Positions 32,599 through 41,453 of a stretch of DNA of 61,843 nucleotides are shown here, piece after piece. Position numbers and translations under genes: made by a program. The stretch is from Poriferisodalis sp964484385 (lineage in GTDB: Bacteria; Actinomycetota; Acidimicrobiia; Acidimicrobiales; Poriferisodalaceae). The notes under the pieces were generated by a model. It made no database searches. It was not told the origin of the DNA and saw only the letters and a program-made list of their open reading frames with translations. Within the stretch, counting starts at the first letter, position 1, and the number at the start of each line of letters is the position of its first letter. The DNA lies in the NCBI GenBank assembly GCA_964484385.1, contig CAZAFV010000012.1:1-61843 (forward strand), written 5' to 3'.

Positions 32599-33783
32599 TC
32601 AGCGGGCGAGCAGCTGGCGGTAGACGTCGGCCGCTCGTTCGAGTTCTGCGATCTCGACCCATTCGATCGCTTGGTGGGCCTGATCGATAGAGCCCGGGCC
32701 GAACACCACGATCTGGTCGGCCACCTCGCCGTAGCGCAGCGCATTCGTGCCGAAGTCGGCCACGGCGGGGCTGTGGCCTGATATCTCCGCCAGAGCGGTG
32801 ACCAGATCGCTTCCGGGGGCTTGGAAGAAGGCGTTCTCACCCAGACCGTTCGCCAGCTCTACCTTCACCCGCGCGGGCAGCGCTGCGGCGCGCACCAAGT
32901 CGGTGAGGCGGGTGAGTTCGGTTCGGTAGTCCTCGCCGTCGGCGATGCGCCTGCCGATGTACAACTCGCAATGGTCGGGAATGATGTTGCGGGCCCGCCC
33001 GCCTCCCATTTCGTTGACCGACACCGTGCCGGCCCCGAGCACACCGACTTCCCGCTGGTTCGCCAAGCGCTCCTGCTCGGCGTCGATGGCGGCGATGATG
33101 CGGGCGCCGGCGGACAGCGCATTGATGCCCAGGTGGGGTTTGGAGGAGTGCGCTGCACGCCCCTCGACCTCGACTTCGAGGCCGAGCCCGCCCTTGTGGC
33201 CGTACACCGGCACGCACATTGTTGGCTCGGCGACGACGATCTGCTCGCGGCGCTCGTTGCGCTCCAGCAGCCGGTCCCGGTAGGCGCCTGCGCCGGCCAG
33301 GCCGCCGCCTTCCTCGGAGATTGTGCCGACCAACTCGACGGTGCACATCGGCTGCTGACCGGCGGCAGCCATCTCGGCCAGCACGGCGAGCACGACGGCC
33401 ATCGTCGCTTTGGTGTCGACCGATCCTCGCCCCCAGACCCGACCTTCGCTGATCCGGCCCTCGAAGGGATCGCCCTCCATGTGCTCGACACCAACGGTGT
33501 CGAGGTGCACGTCGATGGCCAGCATGCGCTCGGTGCGGCCGGTGAAGCGGGCATACACGTTGGGACGCCCGGGCTCGATCTCGTCGAGCTCAACTTCGGC
33601 GCCCAGCGCTGCGGCCCGTTCGGCCACCCAGTTGGCCATATCGGCCTCGGCAACGGTGCCCGAGCGCGGCCCGTGGTGCATCGGGTTGACGCTGGGAATG
33701 CGCACCATGTCGCTCAGCAGCTCGGCTATGGATTGGCCGGTGCCAGTGCCGTTCATCGTGCCTGTCGCCTCGCCGTCGCTCAT
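32599..33783 (-). CDS. M20-family metallopeptidase (ArgE/DapE-like deacylase)
   Basis: 394 residues. The dinuclear zinc site is visible: IDVHLDTVG (His, Asp), WGRGSVDTKATMAV (Asp), ISEEGGGLAGA (catalytic Glu, Glu), AEPTMCVPVYGHKGG (metal Asp position replaced by Glu) and the dimerisation domain after AHSSKPHLGINAL. Members hydrolyse N-acylated amino acids such as N-acetylornithine or succinyl-diaminopimelate. It is divergent from argG, which favours a role in arginine synthesis as ArgE, but other acyl-amino acids are possible. Confidence 0.85.
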   Translation of the reverse strand: MSDGEATGTMNGTGTGQSIAELLSDMVRIPSVNPMHHGPRSGTVAEADMANWVAERAAALGAEVELDEIEPGRPNVYARFTGRTERMLAIDVHLDTVGVEHMEGDPFEGRISEGRVWGRGSVDTKATMAVVLAVLAEMAAAGQQPMCTVELVGTISEEGGGLAGAGAYRDRLLERNERREQIVVAEPTMCVPVYGHKGGLGLEVEVEGRAAHSSKPHLGINALSAGARIIAAIDAEQERLANQREVGVLGAGTVSVNEMGGGRARNIIPDHCELYIGRRIADGEDYRTELTRLTDLVRAAALPARVKVELANGLGENAFFQAPGSDLVTALAEISGHSPAVADFGTNALRYGEVADQIVVFGPGSIDQAHQAIEWVEIAELERAADVYRQLLAR

Positions 33784-33902
33784 GAGTCACCTCTTCGTGG
33801 CGGAGCGTACGCGCAGCGCGATCAGAACGCAGTGAACGGCAGCGTGGGGTTCGCCAAAAGGCTCAGCCGATCCGAGAGCTCGAAGCCGTACCGTTGTGGC
33901 CT

Positions 33903-35270
33903 ATGTCGACTGGATCTGGGCCTGCTGGCGGTTCGCGCGTGCTGGCCGAGCTTCCCGTGGGGGAGCGGGTAGGCATCGCGTTCTCCGGCGGGCTCGACAC
34001 CTCTGCAGCAGTGGCGTGGATGAACGAGCGCGGCGCGCTCGTATGCGCCTACACGGCCGATCTGGGCCAGTACGACGAGCCGGACCTGTCGGGTGTGCCC
34101 CAGCGGGCACTCGACTACGGCGCCCACGCAGCACGCATGGTGGACTGCCGAGCCGAACTGGTGCGAGAGGGCTTGATGGCGCTGCAGTGCGGCGCGTTCC
34201 ACATCTCGACAGCCGGCCGCACATACTTCAACACCACGCCGCTGGGCCGAGCAGTGATCGGCACGATGCTGGTGGCGGCCATGGCCGAGGACGGCGTGGA
34301 CATCTGGGGCGACGGCTCGACGTACAAGGGCAACGACATCGAGCGCTTCTACCGCTACGGCCTGCTGGTCAACGCCGGGCTGCGCATCTACAAGCCGTGG
34401 CTGGACGCAGCGTTCGTGGACGAGCTGGGCGGGCGTGCCGGCATGAGCGAGTTCTTGGTGTCGCGTGGGCTGCCGTACCGGGACCCCACCGAGAAGGCCT
34501 ATTCCACCGACGCCAACATCTGGGGCGCCACGCACGAAGCCAAGCAACTGGAGGACTTGGGCACGTCGATGGAGATCGTGGAGCCCATCATGGGCGTCGC
34601 CCACTGGGATCCGGCGGTGGACATCGACACCGAGGACGTCACGATCCGCTTCGAGGTTGGCTGGCCGGTCGCCATCGGCGGGCGGGAGTTCTCGGCATCA
34701 GACGCAGAGGGCAGCGATCACGTTGCGCTGGTGCTGGAAGCCAACGCCGTCGGCGGGCGCCACGGCCTCGGCATGAGCGACCAGATCGAGAACCGCGTCA
34801 TCGAGGCCAAATCACGTGGCATCTACGAAGCGCCAGGGATGGCGCTGCTGCACATCGCGTATGAGCGGCTGCTGTCGGCGATCCACAACGAGGCCACGCT
34901 CGACAACTACCGCACCATGGGTCGCCGGCTGGGCCGGCTGCTGTACGAGGGCCGCTGGTTCGACCCCCAGGCGCTGATGCTGCGCGACTCGCTGCTGCGC
35001 TGGCTGGGCTCGTCGGTTTCGGGCGAAGTCACGCTGCGGCTGCGCCGTGGCGACGACTACTCAGTGCTCGACACCACCGGCCCAGCGCTCACCTACGCAT
35101 CCGATCGTCTGTCGATGGAACGAGTCGAAGACGCAGCATTCGGCCCAGGAGACCGCATCGGGCAGCTCACCATGGCGAACCTGGACATCGCCGACAGCAG
35201 AGACAAGCTTGCGGCTTATCGCGACACCGGCCGGCTCGGCCCCGGCGGCCTGGCCGAACTCGATACCTAA
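33903..35270 (+). CDS. argG: Argininosuccinate synthase, long (E. coli-like) type
   Basis: 455 residues from ATG 33903; GTG 33894 adds three residues. It condenses citrulline and aspartate with ATP to argininosuccinate. The P-loop-like GIAFSGGLDTSAAVAWM is near the N-terminus, followed by QCGAFHISTAGRTYFNTTPL, GDGSTYKGNDIERFYRYGLL and GLGMSDQIENRVIEAKSRG. This pattern and length match the enterobacterial long form (about 447 residues), whereas the common actinobacterial ArgG is the shorter 400-residue type. It marks the left edge of the defence island. Confidence 0.94.
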   Translation: MSTGSGPAGGSRVLAELPVGERVGIAFSGGLDTSAAVAWMNERGALVCAYTADLGQYDEPDLSGVPQRALDYGAHAARMVDCRAELVREGLMALQCGAFHISTAGRTYFNTTPLGRAVIGTMLVAAMAEDGVDIWGDGSTYKGNDIERFYRYGLLVNAGLRIYKPWLDAAFVDELGGRAGMSEFLVSRGLPYRDPTEKAYSTDANIWGATHEAKQLEDLGTSMEIVEPIMGVAHWDPAVDIDTEDVTIRFEVGWPVAIGGREFSASDAEGSDHVALVLEANAVGGRHGLGMSDQIENRVIEAKSRGIYEAPGMALLHIAYERLLSAIHNEATLDNYRTMGRRLGRLLYEGRWFDPQALMLRDSLLRWLGSSVSGEVTLRLRRGDDYSVLDTTGPALTYASDRLSMERVEDAAFGPGDRIGQLTMANLDIADSRDKLAAYRDTGRLGPGGLAELDT

Positions 35271-35273
35271 CCG

Positions 35274-35301
35274 TTACGGAAGCCGTGTATGGCTTACGGC
35301 T
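35274..35301. terminator. Possible terminator hairpin after argG
   Basis: CGGAAGCC (35277-35284) pairs with GGCTTACG (35291-35298) across a GTGTAT loop, with one mismatch, 7 nt after the argG stop. There is no U-run, as is common in high-GC actinobacteria. Confidence 0.4.
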
Positions 35302-35437
35302 GCCGAGCGCTGCTTCATAACCGGCGGTGAGGTCGAATCAGGGACGCACGCGCAGCTAACTCGCTGGGACCGACTAATCAAGCACCTCGATCATCCAGTC
35401 GAGTGTGCGCGTCGTCAAGAGCACACATTCGGTTCGC

Positions 35438-36355
35438 TCACTCAGCTGATGCGCCTCGTGCGCCACCACGGCTGAGTCTGAGGACGATGGCACCGATGAC
35501 GTGCACAGTGAGCCACGCATCGGGGCGCTCGGCAGAGCTGTCGCTGGGATGCGCGCTGCCGAAGTTTCCACGGTCTGCTGTGAGCCAGCCCTCAAGAGGC
35601 TTGTCGTGCTTAGCCAAGAGCCCCTTGTCGATCGCGACGGCGATCTGCTTGGAGAGCTTGTCGGAGCCGTTGCCGCAGTCGAGCGCGGCGAGCACGGACT
35701 GCAGTGCCGTACATGCTTTTGTGATGGCTTCGTCAGGCTGGCGATGCTGGATCGCCGTAAGGGCTTCGCGGTATGTGTTCTCGGCATCGGCGAAGCGCTG
35801 ATCGCCGGTGAGGTACTCAAATGCGGGCGCCAAGATCTCTCGGTCCGCGATGCTGCCGCTGCGAGGCAGGAAGTTCCCACCGGCGAAGACGAACCCGATT
35901 CGATGGTCTTCGAGGATCTCGTTGATCCTGTCTTGAAAGTGTTGCCGCGCTCTGGAGCGCCTTTCGATGAACTCCTCGTCGATGACCGCTTGCCAGCGCC
36001 ACACACCCTCGATCAGCCCGAAGATGACGAGGAGATCTTGGCCTGGGTCCCTGATGCTGGCCACGAAATCGTCGACATCCTGACGCCCGAACAACTCGGG
36101 AACTTCGCCGGCCCGACTCACGACTCCTGCGGCATCCGAGACGTCTTGCGTAATGGCGCTCAGCAGCGTCCGCACGCCGCCTTCGTGAATGTCATCCCAG
36201 AGTTGGTCTCGGACGCGAGCTGCGAGCTTGGTGCGTGTCTTCAGATCTAACTGCTCGGTCCACAGGCTCTCGCCGGCCGCCTCGCGCTCGGCTGTTGCGC
36301 GTCGTAGCTCACGAATGGGATAGGGAATCCATGGCTGCTCGGTTGGCTCGGTCAC
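35438..36355 (-). CDS. Abi_C-like protein (abortive infection C-terminal domain)
   Basis: 305 residues, GTG start overlapping the stop of the previous gene (GTGA). The N-terminal two-thirds (ELFGRQDVDDFVASIRDPGQ, ARQHFQDRINEILEDHRIGF) is not recognised. The C-terminal helical part, ITKACTALQSVLAALDCGNG, then LSKQIAVAIDKGLLAKH, matches the Abi_C-type domain of abortive infection proteins. It keeps the HEPN-like RNase pattern R-x6-H (RGNFGSAH, Arg262 and His269), where relatives have RN-x2-G-x2-H. It is third in a three-gene operon and is likely an RNA-targeting effector or its regulator; that is inference. Confidence 0.72.
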   Translation of the reverse strand: MTEPTEQPWIPYPIRELRRATAEREAAGESLWTEQLDLKTRTKLAARVRDQLWDDIHEGGVRTLLSAITQDVSDAAGVVSRAGEVPELFGRQDVDDFVASIRDPGQDLLVIFGLIEGVWRWQAVIDEEFIERRSRARQHFQDRINEILEDHRIGFVFAGGNFLPRSGSIADREILAPAFEYLTGDQRFADAENTYREALTAIQHRQPDEAITKACTALQSVLAALDCGNGSDKLSKQIAVAIDKGLLAKHDKPLEGWLTADRGNFGSAHPSDSSAERPDAWLTVHVIGAIVLRLSRGGARGASAE

Positions 36356-37440
36356 GGCTGGCTGAATTGGTCAACTATGTGTTGCCCAAAATGTCGGGTC
36401 AGCGATGCGGCCAGCATCACGGCTGACAGCGACCTGTACTCGCTGAAGACTCCTGTCTGACCTACGCAGTGACTTGTCGGATTCCGTGAGAACTGGTCCG
36501 GCGGCGGTTTCCCGCTCTCTGGCTTCCACGACACGAAGGCGGCGTCGACGGGTTGAAGCGCAAGCCACCAACGCAGCCTGTTGATTGGCACCTTGTCCAG
36601 CGGTTTGCTGGGGAAGTCACGCCTGAACCGCTTTGGTATGACTTCGAGCACGCTGGTGATGACGCCCGCGGCGTGCGACTGGGCGGCGAAGCTGTGTCCA
36701 TCGGCGAAAGCACCGACTGCGAATCGGCACTGATCGGCCAGCTCGCCGTCCAGGCCTACGAGCACGTCCCGGCAGTCCTCCACGATCGCCTCGCGGCGGT
36801 ACAGCAGCACCTGTCGACGTGTCGTCGCGTCTGGTGCCGCCAGGAGCTCCTGAACGATCTCAGCGCGCGGTACTCCACACACGGCGATGCCCTCCGCTCT
36901 TGCGATCCTCGCTGCCTGATCGAGGCTCGCCAGACCACGCAGGTTCGGCGGATAGCAGTACTCCAGCCGCTGCCACAGGTCCGTGAACGAACGTGACGAA
37001 GCGGCCACGAGTGCCTCGGTGGAGCGGCCAATGCGCGTAAGAGGCGCAAGGGTGAGCGGCGTGCCGATCCAGCGCACGCTCGCTGCTGTAGTGAGCGCAG
37101 AACCCGCCACCAACTGCTTCGACAAGCGGCCGAGAAGGGTGATCTCCCGGGCCACGGCAGCCGTCTTGTCGAAGCACGTTGCTGCGCCGAGTGATACCGA
37201 CCACATCGCCACGGTCCGTGTTAGCTCAACGATCCGGGAATGGACCGCTGCGCGGCGCGAGACGGCGGCCGCCAACTCAGCGATGTGATCCGATCCGGCG
37301 ATGGCCTTTGCGGCTGCTGCCGATGCGATTTGTCGATGGCAGTGTTGCAGCGGCCGGATCTGAGCCACTCCGTTGATGGTGCGGACATAGGAAGAGTTGG
37401 TGCCAACGATGCCAGCCTGAAGCATGTCGGTGTGTCTCAT
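36352..37440 (-). CDS. Unrecognised protein ending in a HEPN-like RN-x3-H motif
   Basis: 362 residues; ATG overlaps the AIPR gene stop (ATGA) and its own stop overlaps the Abi_C gene. I recognise no family. It is largely alpha-helical with Ala/Arg-rich segments (AIAGSDHIAELAAAVSRRAA, then LDQAARIARAEGIAV). Near the C-terminus it has SRNPTSHCVGQ (Arg319, His324) followed by a helix (SLSAVMLAASLTRHFG), the arrangement of the R[NHD]-x3-H active site of HEPN ribonucleases. The middle, WLALQPVDAAFVSWKPESG, is Trp-containing and unconserved by eye. It is most likely the effector or sensor subunit of the operon. Confidence 0.68.
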   Translation of the reverse strand: MRHTDMLQAGIVGTNSSYVRTINGVAQIRPLQHCHRQIASAAAAKAIAGSDHIAELAAAVSRRAAVHSRIVELTRTVAMWSVSLGAATCFDKTAAVAREITLLGRLSKQLVAGSALTTAASVRWIGTPLTLAPLTRIGRSTEALVAASSRSFTDLWQRLEYCYPPNLRGLASLDQAARIARAEGIAVCGVPRAEIVQELLAAPDATTRRQVLLYRREAIVEDCRDVLVGLDGELADQCRFAVGAFADGHSFAAQSHAAGVITSVLEVIPKRFRRDFPSKPLDKVPINRLRWWLALQPVDAAFVSWKPESGKPPPDQFSRNPTSHCVGQTGVFSEYRSLSAVMLAASLTRHFGQHIVDQFSQP

Positions 37441-38672
37441 ATGGCACCTCGGCGTTCTGCGTCAATCACCGCCAGTTCCTTGTAGATCGATCCCCACAGC
37501 GCCGGTGAGCGGCCAGCCGCGTGCAGGTCTCTGCCTGTGGTGTCCCAATGCTCATAAAAGGTGCGCAGCAGTTGCCCGCCAGCGGCTTCCCAGAGTTCCA
37601 TAACCTCGTCGAAGCCGTTGCGCCACATGACAGGCCGGTAACGGCCAACCGATTCAGATGTCTTGTCTTGGACGAGCAACAGCCGGAAGCTGGCAAGAAT
37701 TGGGAATGCCGCTGGCCGCCGGAGGCGCCTCTGCGAACGCCTCTCGGGCAAGAACGGGAACTCGAAGCCCGAACGGCCCTCCTTCACCTTCTCGACCATG
37801 TCGAGGTGTCCGTACTTGCCGCCGCTGCCGGAGACTCCACCGATTTCCTGCCAGCGATTCTCTGAGTCATAGGCGATCCAGTCGTGCAGCTGCAGGATGT
37901 CCCTGATCACCGGCGTGAGTCTTTGATAGCGGTGCGGGTCGCTTCGGAAGCGGTCCAGCATCGACTTCTTGCGTCTGTATGCGTCTACCGGGTGGCTGCT
38001 GCGATCGGGGTGGCTCTCGATGTCGAAGCACGAGATCGCAGCGATCACGTCGACCACATCGATGTCGCCGTCATCGCCCTCGTGCCACGCCACGCGCTCA
38101 ACCCAGCCGTCGACTTCGAGTTCGTCCTTCAGAAACCGGAACTTGCCTTCCAAGTCGGCGAGCGACTTGTCCTGCACCTGCATGCTGGTGTTGCGGCCAC
38201 CGGCGATCTCAGTCACAAGGCTCTCGGTGTCGAGACCGGTCATCACTTCGAGCTTGATGAATGCGTTCTTGGGGATTGCGTTCGACTTGTTCGCTTCTTG
38301 GACGATCGCGTAAGAATGACCGCCGTCGACGATGCCGTACATTCCGTCGTCCGCGAAGTGCAGTTCGAATACGTCAAGGCCTGCGGGATGCAGCTCCCGG
38401 CTCTTCTTCACCGCTGATGCGACGAGCGTCAGGCCGCGGTGCTTGAGATGGAAACTGCCTGGGATGCTGTCGTCGTCTTGGCGCAGCGATCGCGACACGG
38501 TCCGGTACACCGGCCTGTTGATCTGCGGTTCTCTCGGGTTCGCATTGAGCGGCAGGCCGTCTGGCAGCTCGCTCGCCGGAACCAGCATGAAATGGGTCTC
38601 AGCCCCAGGGAAGTTGGGGTCTTGCATTCGCCGCGACCACTTTGCGGCAACTTGAACAACGCGATCACTCAT
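37437..38672 (-). CDS. AIPR-family abortive-infection protein
   Basis: 411 residues from ATG 38672, with a GGAG-type site upstream. Motifs match the AIPR (abortive infection phage resistance) family: NPREPQINRPVYRTV (45-59), SFHLKHRGLTLVASAV (73-88), GIVDGGHSYAIVQEA (113-127) and GRNTSMQVQDKSLADL (159-174). Family members are linked to phage defence and often sit with restriction genes; their molecular activity is not settled. It is first in a three-gene operon with 4-nt overlaps, so the products are probably made together and may form a complex. Confidence 0.8.
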   Translation of the reverse strand: MSDRVVQVAAKWSRRMQDPNFPGAETHFMLVPASELPDGLPLNANPREPQINRPVYRTVSRSLRQDDDSIPGSFHLKHRGLTLVASAVKKSRELHPAGLDVFELHFADDGMYGIVDGGHSYAIVQEANKSNAIPKNAFIKLEVMTGLDTESLVTEIAGGRNTSMQVQDKSLADLEGKFRFLKDELEVDGWVERVAWHEGDDGDIDVVDVIAAISCFDIESHPDRSSHPVDAYRRKKSMLDRFRSDPHRYQRLTPVIRDILQLHDWIAYDSENRWQEIGGVSGSGGKYGHLDMVEKVKEGRSGFEFPFLPERRSQRRLRRPAAFPILASFRLLLVQDKTSESVGRYRPVMWRNGFDEVMELWEAAGGQLLRTFYEHWDTTGRDLHAAGRSPALWGSIYKELAVIDAERRGAI

Positions 38673-39357
38673 CGCATCGTCTCCTCTCTTGAGCGCCCGC
38701 CTCTGCGGGCCTCACTTGTCGGTAGTCGCTCTCAGCAGCCGCCGAGGCAACGAAACCACTTTATCGGCCCTACACGCGCTCGTTGAGGAGCCGCTCGCAT
38801 CAGGCTTGGTGTGCGCGGTCGGCTAGACCACATCTCCCATTGCCACCGCCAAGGGCCTTCCCAAACGATCACGAGTCACGTCGGACCTGCCGAAGCGGCG
38901 TATCGCTGCAACCCCGACGTCCCCGAGCAACCGACGCCAAGTGGCTCCAATTGGTGCACCGCGATGCTGCGACCCTTGTAGATGCCTGTCGTCACGACCT
39001 CTGCCGCAGCTCGAGGGGCTCGACGAGTCCAGGCGGCGGTTGAATGACGACATCTGCATGAAGGATGTCCGTGGGCTCGGCCAAGAAGCGCAAACGGCGA
39101 CGGCAGCCCGCGAACCGCGCTCGGTCCTCAGGTCCGAGTCCGTTCACGGCCGTGTATTCCTTCTTGCCCCTTGAGGCGCCGTTGTCGATCCCGGACAAGT
39201 CGATCCTGCGCAGCCAGGAGAAGCCGCCCCCGAAGCCGGGTCTTGAGGACGACTATCTCGTGGTCTCGGGTCGGGCGATCCGGGTTCGCCTCCCCCCAAT
39301 TGCCGCGCCATGCGCACCGGCCGTTATGCCACTTGCCGCCAACGGGAGAGGCAGATC
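38673..39357. other. 685-nt stretch inside the island with no confident gene
   Basis: Between the starts of the AIPR operon and the stop of the HEPN zinc-ribbon gene. It holds only short open frames. The best on the plus strand is listed separately (39065). On the minus strand, 38823-39059 reads through a protein-like segment, GVAAIRRFGRSDVTRDRLGR, but has no convincing start. The stretch must contain the promoter of the AIPR operon near 38673-38800. Confidence 0.5.
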
Positions 39358-39391
39358 TCAGTCGGGGATGATCCACTCGGTGATCGGCTGA
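39065..39391 (+). CDS. Possible small basic protein
   Basis: 108 residues from ATG 39065 with a weak GAAGG upstream. The N-terminus is strongly basic (KKRKRRRQPANRARSSG), and the remainder (EDDYLVVSGRAIRVRLPP) could fold as a short beta domain. Its end overlaps the end of the minus-strand HEPN gene. No family is recognised and coding potential is uncertain; it may be noise. Confidence 0.3.
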   Translation: MSVGSAKKRKRRRQPANRARSSGPSPFTAVYSFLPLEAPLSIPDKSILRSQEKPPPKPGLEDDYLVVSGRAIRVRLPPIAAPCAPAVMPLAANGRGRSQSGMIHSVIG

Positions 39392-41280
39392 ACATCCACG
39401 GAAGCTAGGTCGACGAGCCAGCCGATGGGGTTGGTGGCGGGTCGATGCCCCGCCTCGATTCCGGCTCTCCATCCGATACAGCTGGCGATTGCTTTGGCCA
39501 GATCGTTGTCGCCGACCGCGTTGGCGGCTTGTCGCAGGCTTGCGAGCTCGCGTCGGGTGTTCCCGAAGGGCTTGGTCTCGTCCGCCAGGAGCTGGAGCGC
39601 TTGCACGGCAAGCGCCTTGCGTACCTGGGCTTCTGTGAAGGCCGGTGCACCGTCGATCGTTGCCCGGTGCCACGCGGTCAGGAATGCGGCCGAGCGGGCC
39701 GTTTCCCCGTCGACCTGTGACCATTCCTTGAGCTCTTGGACAGGGATACGGATCTCGTGATCGCGGCTGGTCGTGGTGAGTCGAATGGTGAGACGACTGT
39801 GGTTGCCCAGATGGGTCGAAGCCAGAGGCCCGACTTCTGCGAACTTGACGGGCCGTGTGCTTCGCGCCTCGATGACGGCTTCGTCGTCTTCGAGGCGCAA
39901 GCCGGCATTGTCCCAGCCGAGCAGTCCTTCTGCGAGGGAGCGGATCAGGAACGGTGAGGTGCCATCGGCGTGATCGCCGACGCAGCGGCCGGTAACGAGC
40001 GCGAGTGCCATGTCCATGACACCGCATGCTTCGCTGATCGCGAGCACCGCGTCGCACAGCTCGTCAGTTGACATCACCTTTGGTGGACGGCCCTGCGCTG
40101 CGCATCTTGCAGGGCACAGCTCGATCATGCCGTCGGATCGGACCGAGTAATCGCGGTGAGCAAAGGCGTTGCGGATATCGGAATCGCCCAGCAGCGGAGC
40201 GACAGCCCAGCCTTTCTGGCTCGCGACCCGAGTCAGCGCAGCGACATCGCTCGCTTGGGTCGACTCGAAGTGCCGACTTGTGGTTGCTGCACAGGCGATG
40301 CCGAGGTGCAGCTTGAGTGGCTGTTCGACGAGCCGGTGGCCGAAGTCCAACATCTCGGTGGCGTGCTGGCGCTGGGACTCAGAATCGCCCTCTTGGACGG
40401 CCAACCGTGCTGCGTGCAACAGATCGTCCAATGCGTCGGTGGCGCGCTGTTTGAAGATCTCGGTCTCTGCGATCTCGACGACTCGGTCTCGATGACGGGC
40501 GAGTAGCGATTGATGCTGTGCGGCGCGGCACCAAAACGTGCCGTCGTCTGAGGTCGACGCGAAGATGAAGTCCCACAGCAACGCCAAGATTCCGACGCTG
40601 ACTTGATCTGAGGTCAGCCCGTGATCCTCAAGGATCGCTCGGCCACGGGCTTCCGCTGCCACGATGTCGTCGCCGATCGCTAAGCGAATCCAAGTGGCTA
40701 CAGCATTTTCCGACATTGCAAGCTCGGTGATCTGGTCGGACAGCTCGTTGCATCGAGAGATCGCGGCGGTCGCTGTGTCCAGGTGCTCCTGCAGCTGGGG
40801 CTCGAGATGTTGGGCATCTGATCCTCGACGCGCTTCAAGCATTGCGACGGTGACATCGAAGACCGCTATCAGGTGCTCGATGGTGATCTTCACGTGCCGC
40901 GCGTAGGCGCTCAGCGGCCTCAGCTGAGGCGTCTCGCTGACCCAGGCTTCGAGGTCGGCAATGTCCGCTGCGATCTGTTGCAGCTCATCCGGTCGGGCTT
41001 TGCGGGTGCGGGAAATTGCGTTGGCGCCCCGCGAGACTCGATCCGGGAGCTGCACGAGCAGCGGCGACACGAGCATTTCCAATGGCGAAGCGTCGGGAGC
41101 TCGACCGGGCGACGCCCGCTTCTGCTTGACCAGTTCGAGTGCCCGCAGGCGGCTCTGATGCTGCAGATCGACTTCGGCCGGCGCGGCCCGAGCTCCACAT
41201 GCTGGACAATCGAGTCCCCGCTGCCGGTGCTCGCCGCACCCCTGACAGTCGATCGACTCGAAACTGATCTGGAACCTCAC
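39358..41280 (-). CDS. Large zinc-ribbon protein with HEPN-type RN-x3-H motif
   Basis: 640 residues, ATG start. A zinc ribbon opens the protein (CQGCGEHRQRGLDCPACG, Cys12, 15, 25 and 28). A long helical region follows. At residues 367-380 the sequence reads SDIRNAFAHRDYSV, with Arg370-Asn371 and His375: the R-N-x3-H active site of HEPN ribonucleases, in the usual position between two helices, followed by DELCDAVLAISEACGV. The C-terminal 230 residues (DLASVDVQPITEWIIPD at the end) are unrecognised. It is divergent from the RES-domain gene and probably a stand-alone defence RNase or part of the neighbouring system. Confidence 0.65.
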   Translation of the reverse strand: MRFQISFESIDCQGCGEHRQRGLDCPACGARAAPAEVDLQHQSRLRALELVKQKRASPGRAPDASPLEMLVSPLLVQLPDRVSRGANAISRTRKARPDELQQIAADIADLEAWVSETPQLRPLSAYARHVKITIEHLIAVFDVTVAMLEARRGSDAQHLEPQLQEHLDTATAAISRCNELSDQITELAMSENAVATWIRLAIGDDIVAAEARGRAILEDHGLTSDQVSVGILALLWDFIFASTSDDGTFWCRAAQHQSLLARHRDRVVEIAETEIFKQRATDALDDLLHAARLAVQEGDSESQRQHATEMLDFGHRLVEQPLKLHLGIACAATTSRHFESTQASDVAALTRVASQKGWAVAPLLGDSDIRNAFAHRDYSVRSDGMIELCPARCAAQGRPPKVMSTDELCDAVLAISEACGVMDMALALVTGRCVGDHADGTSPFLIRSLAEGLLGWDNAGLRLEDDEAVIEARSTRPVKFAEVGPLASTHLGNHSRLTIRLTTTSRDHEIRIPVQELKEWSQVDGETARSAAFLTAWHRATIDGAPAFTEAQVRKALAVQALQLLADETKPFGNTRRELASLRQAANAVGDNDLAKAIASCIGWRAGIEAGHRPATNPIGWLVDLASVDVQPITEWIIPD

Positions 41281-41453
41281 CGTCCCGCGACCATAACGAC
41301 GAACTCCTGAGTCCTGCGGGACATTTTCTGTGCTTCATCGCACATGAGCAGTGGCTGCGGCGGTACGACTCCCGATCTCATCGCGGACATCAAGAGGCGA
41401 GCCAGAACCGCCGATCTGGGCGACTCGCTATGTCGCGGCTAGCTTGCGCGGCC

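Noticed and set aside
38823..39059. Minus-strand frame of 78 codons in the island gap
   Set aside because: The C-terminal half looks protein-like but the N-terminal half does not and no start signal is seen; kept only as a note in the gap entry.
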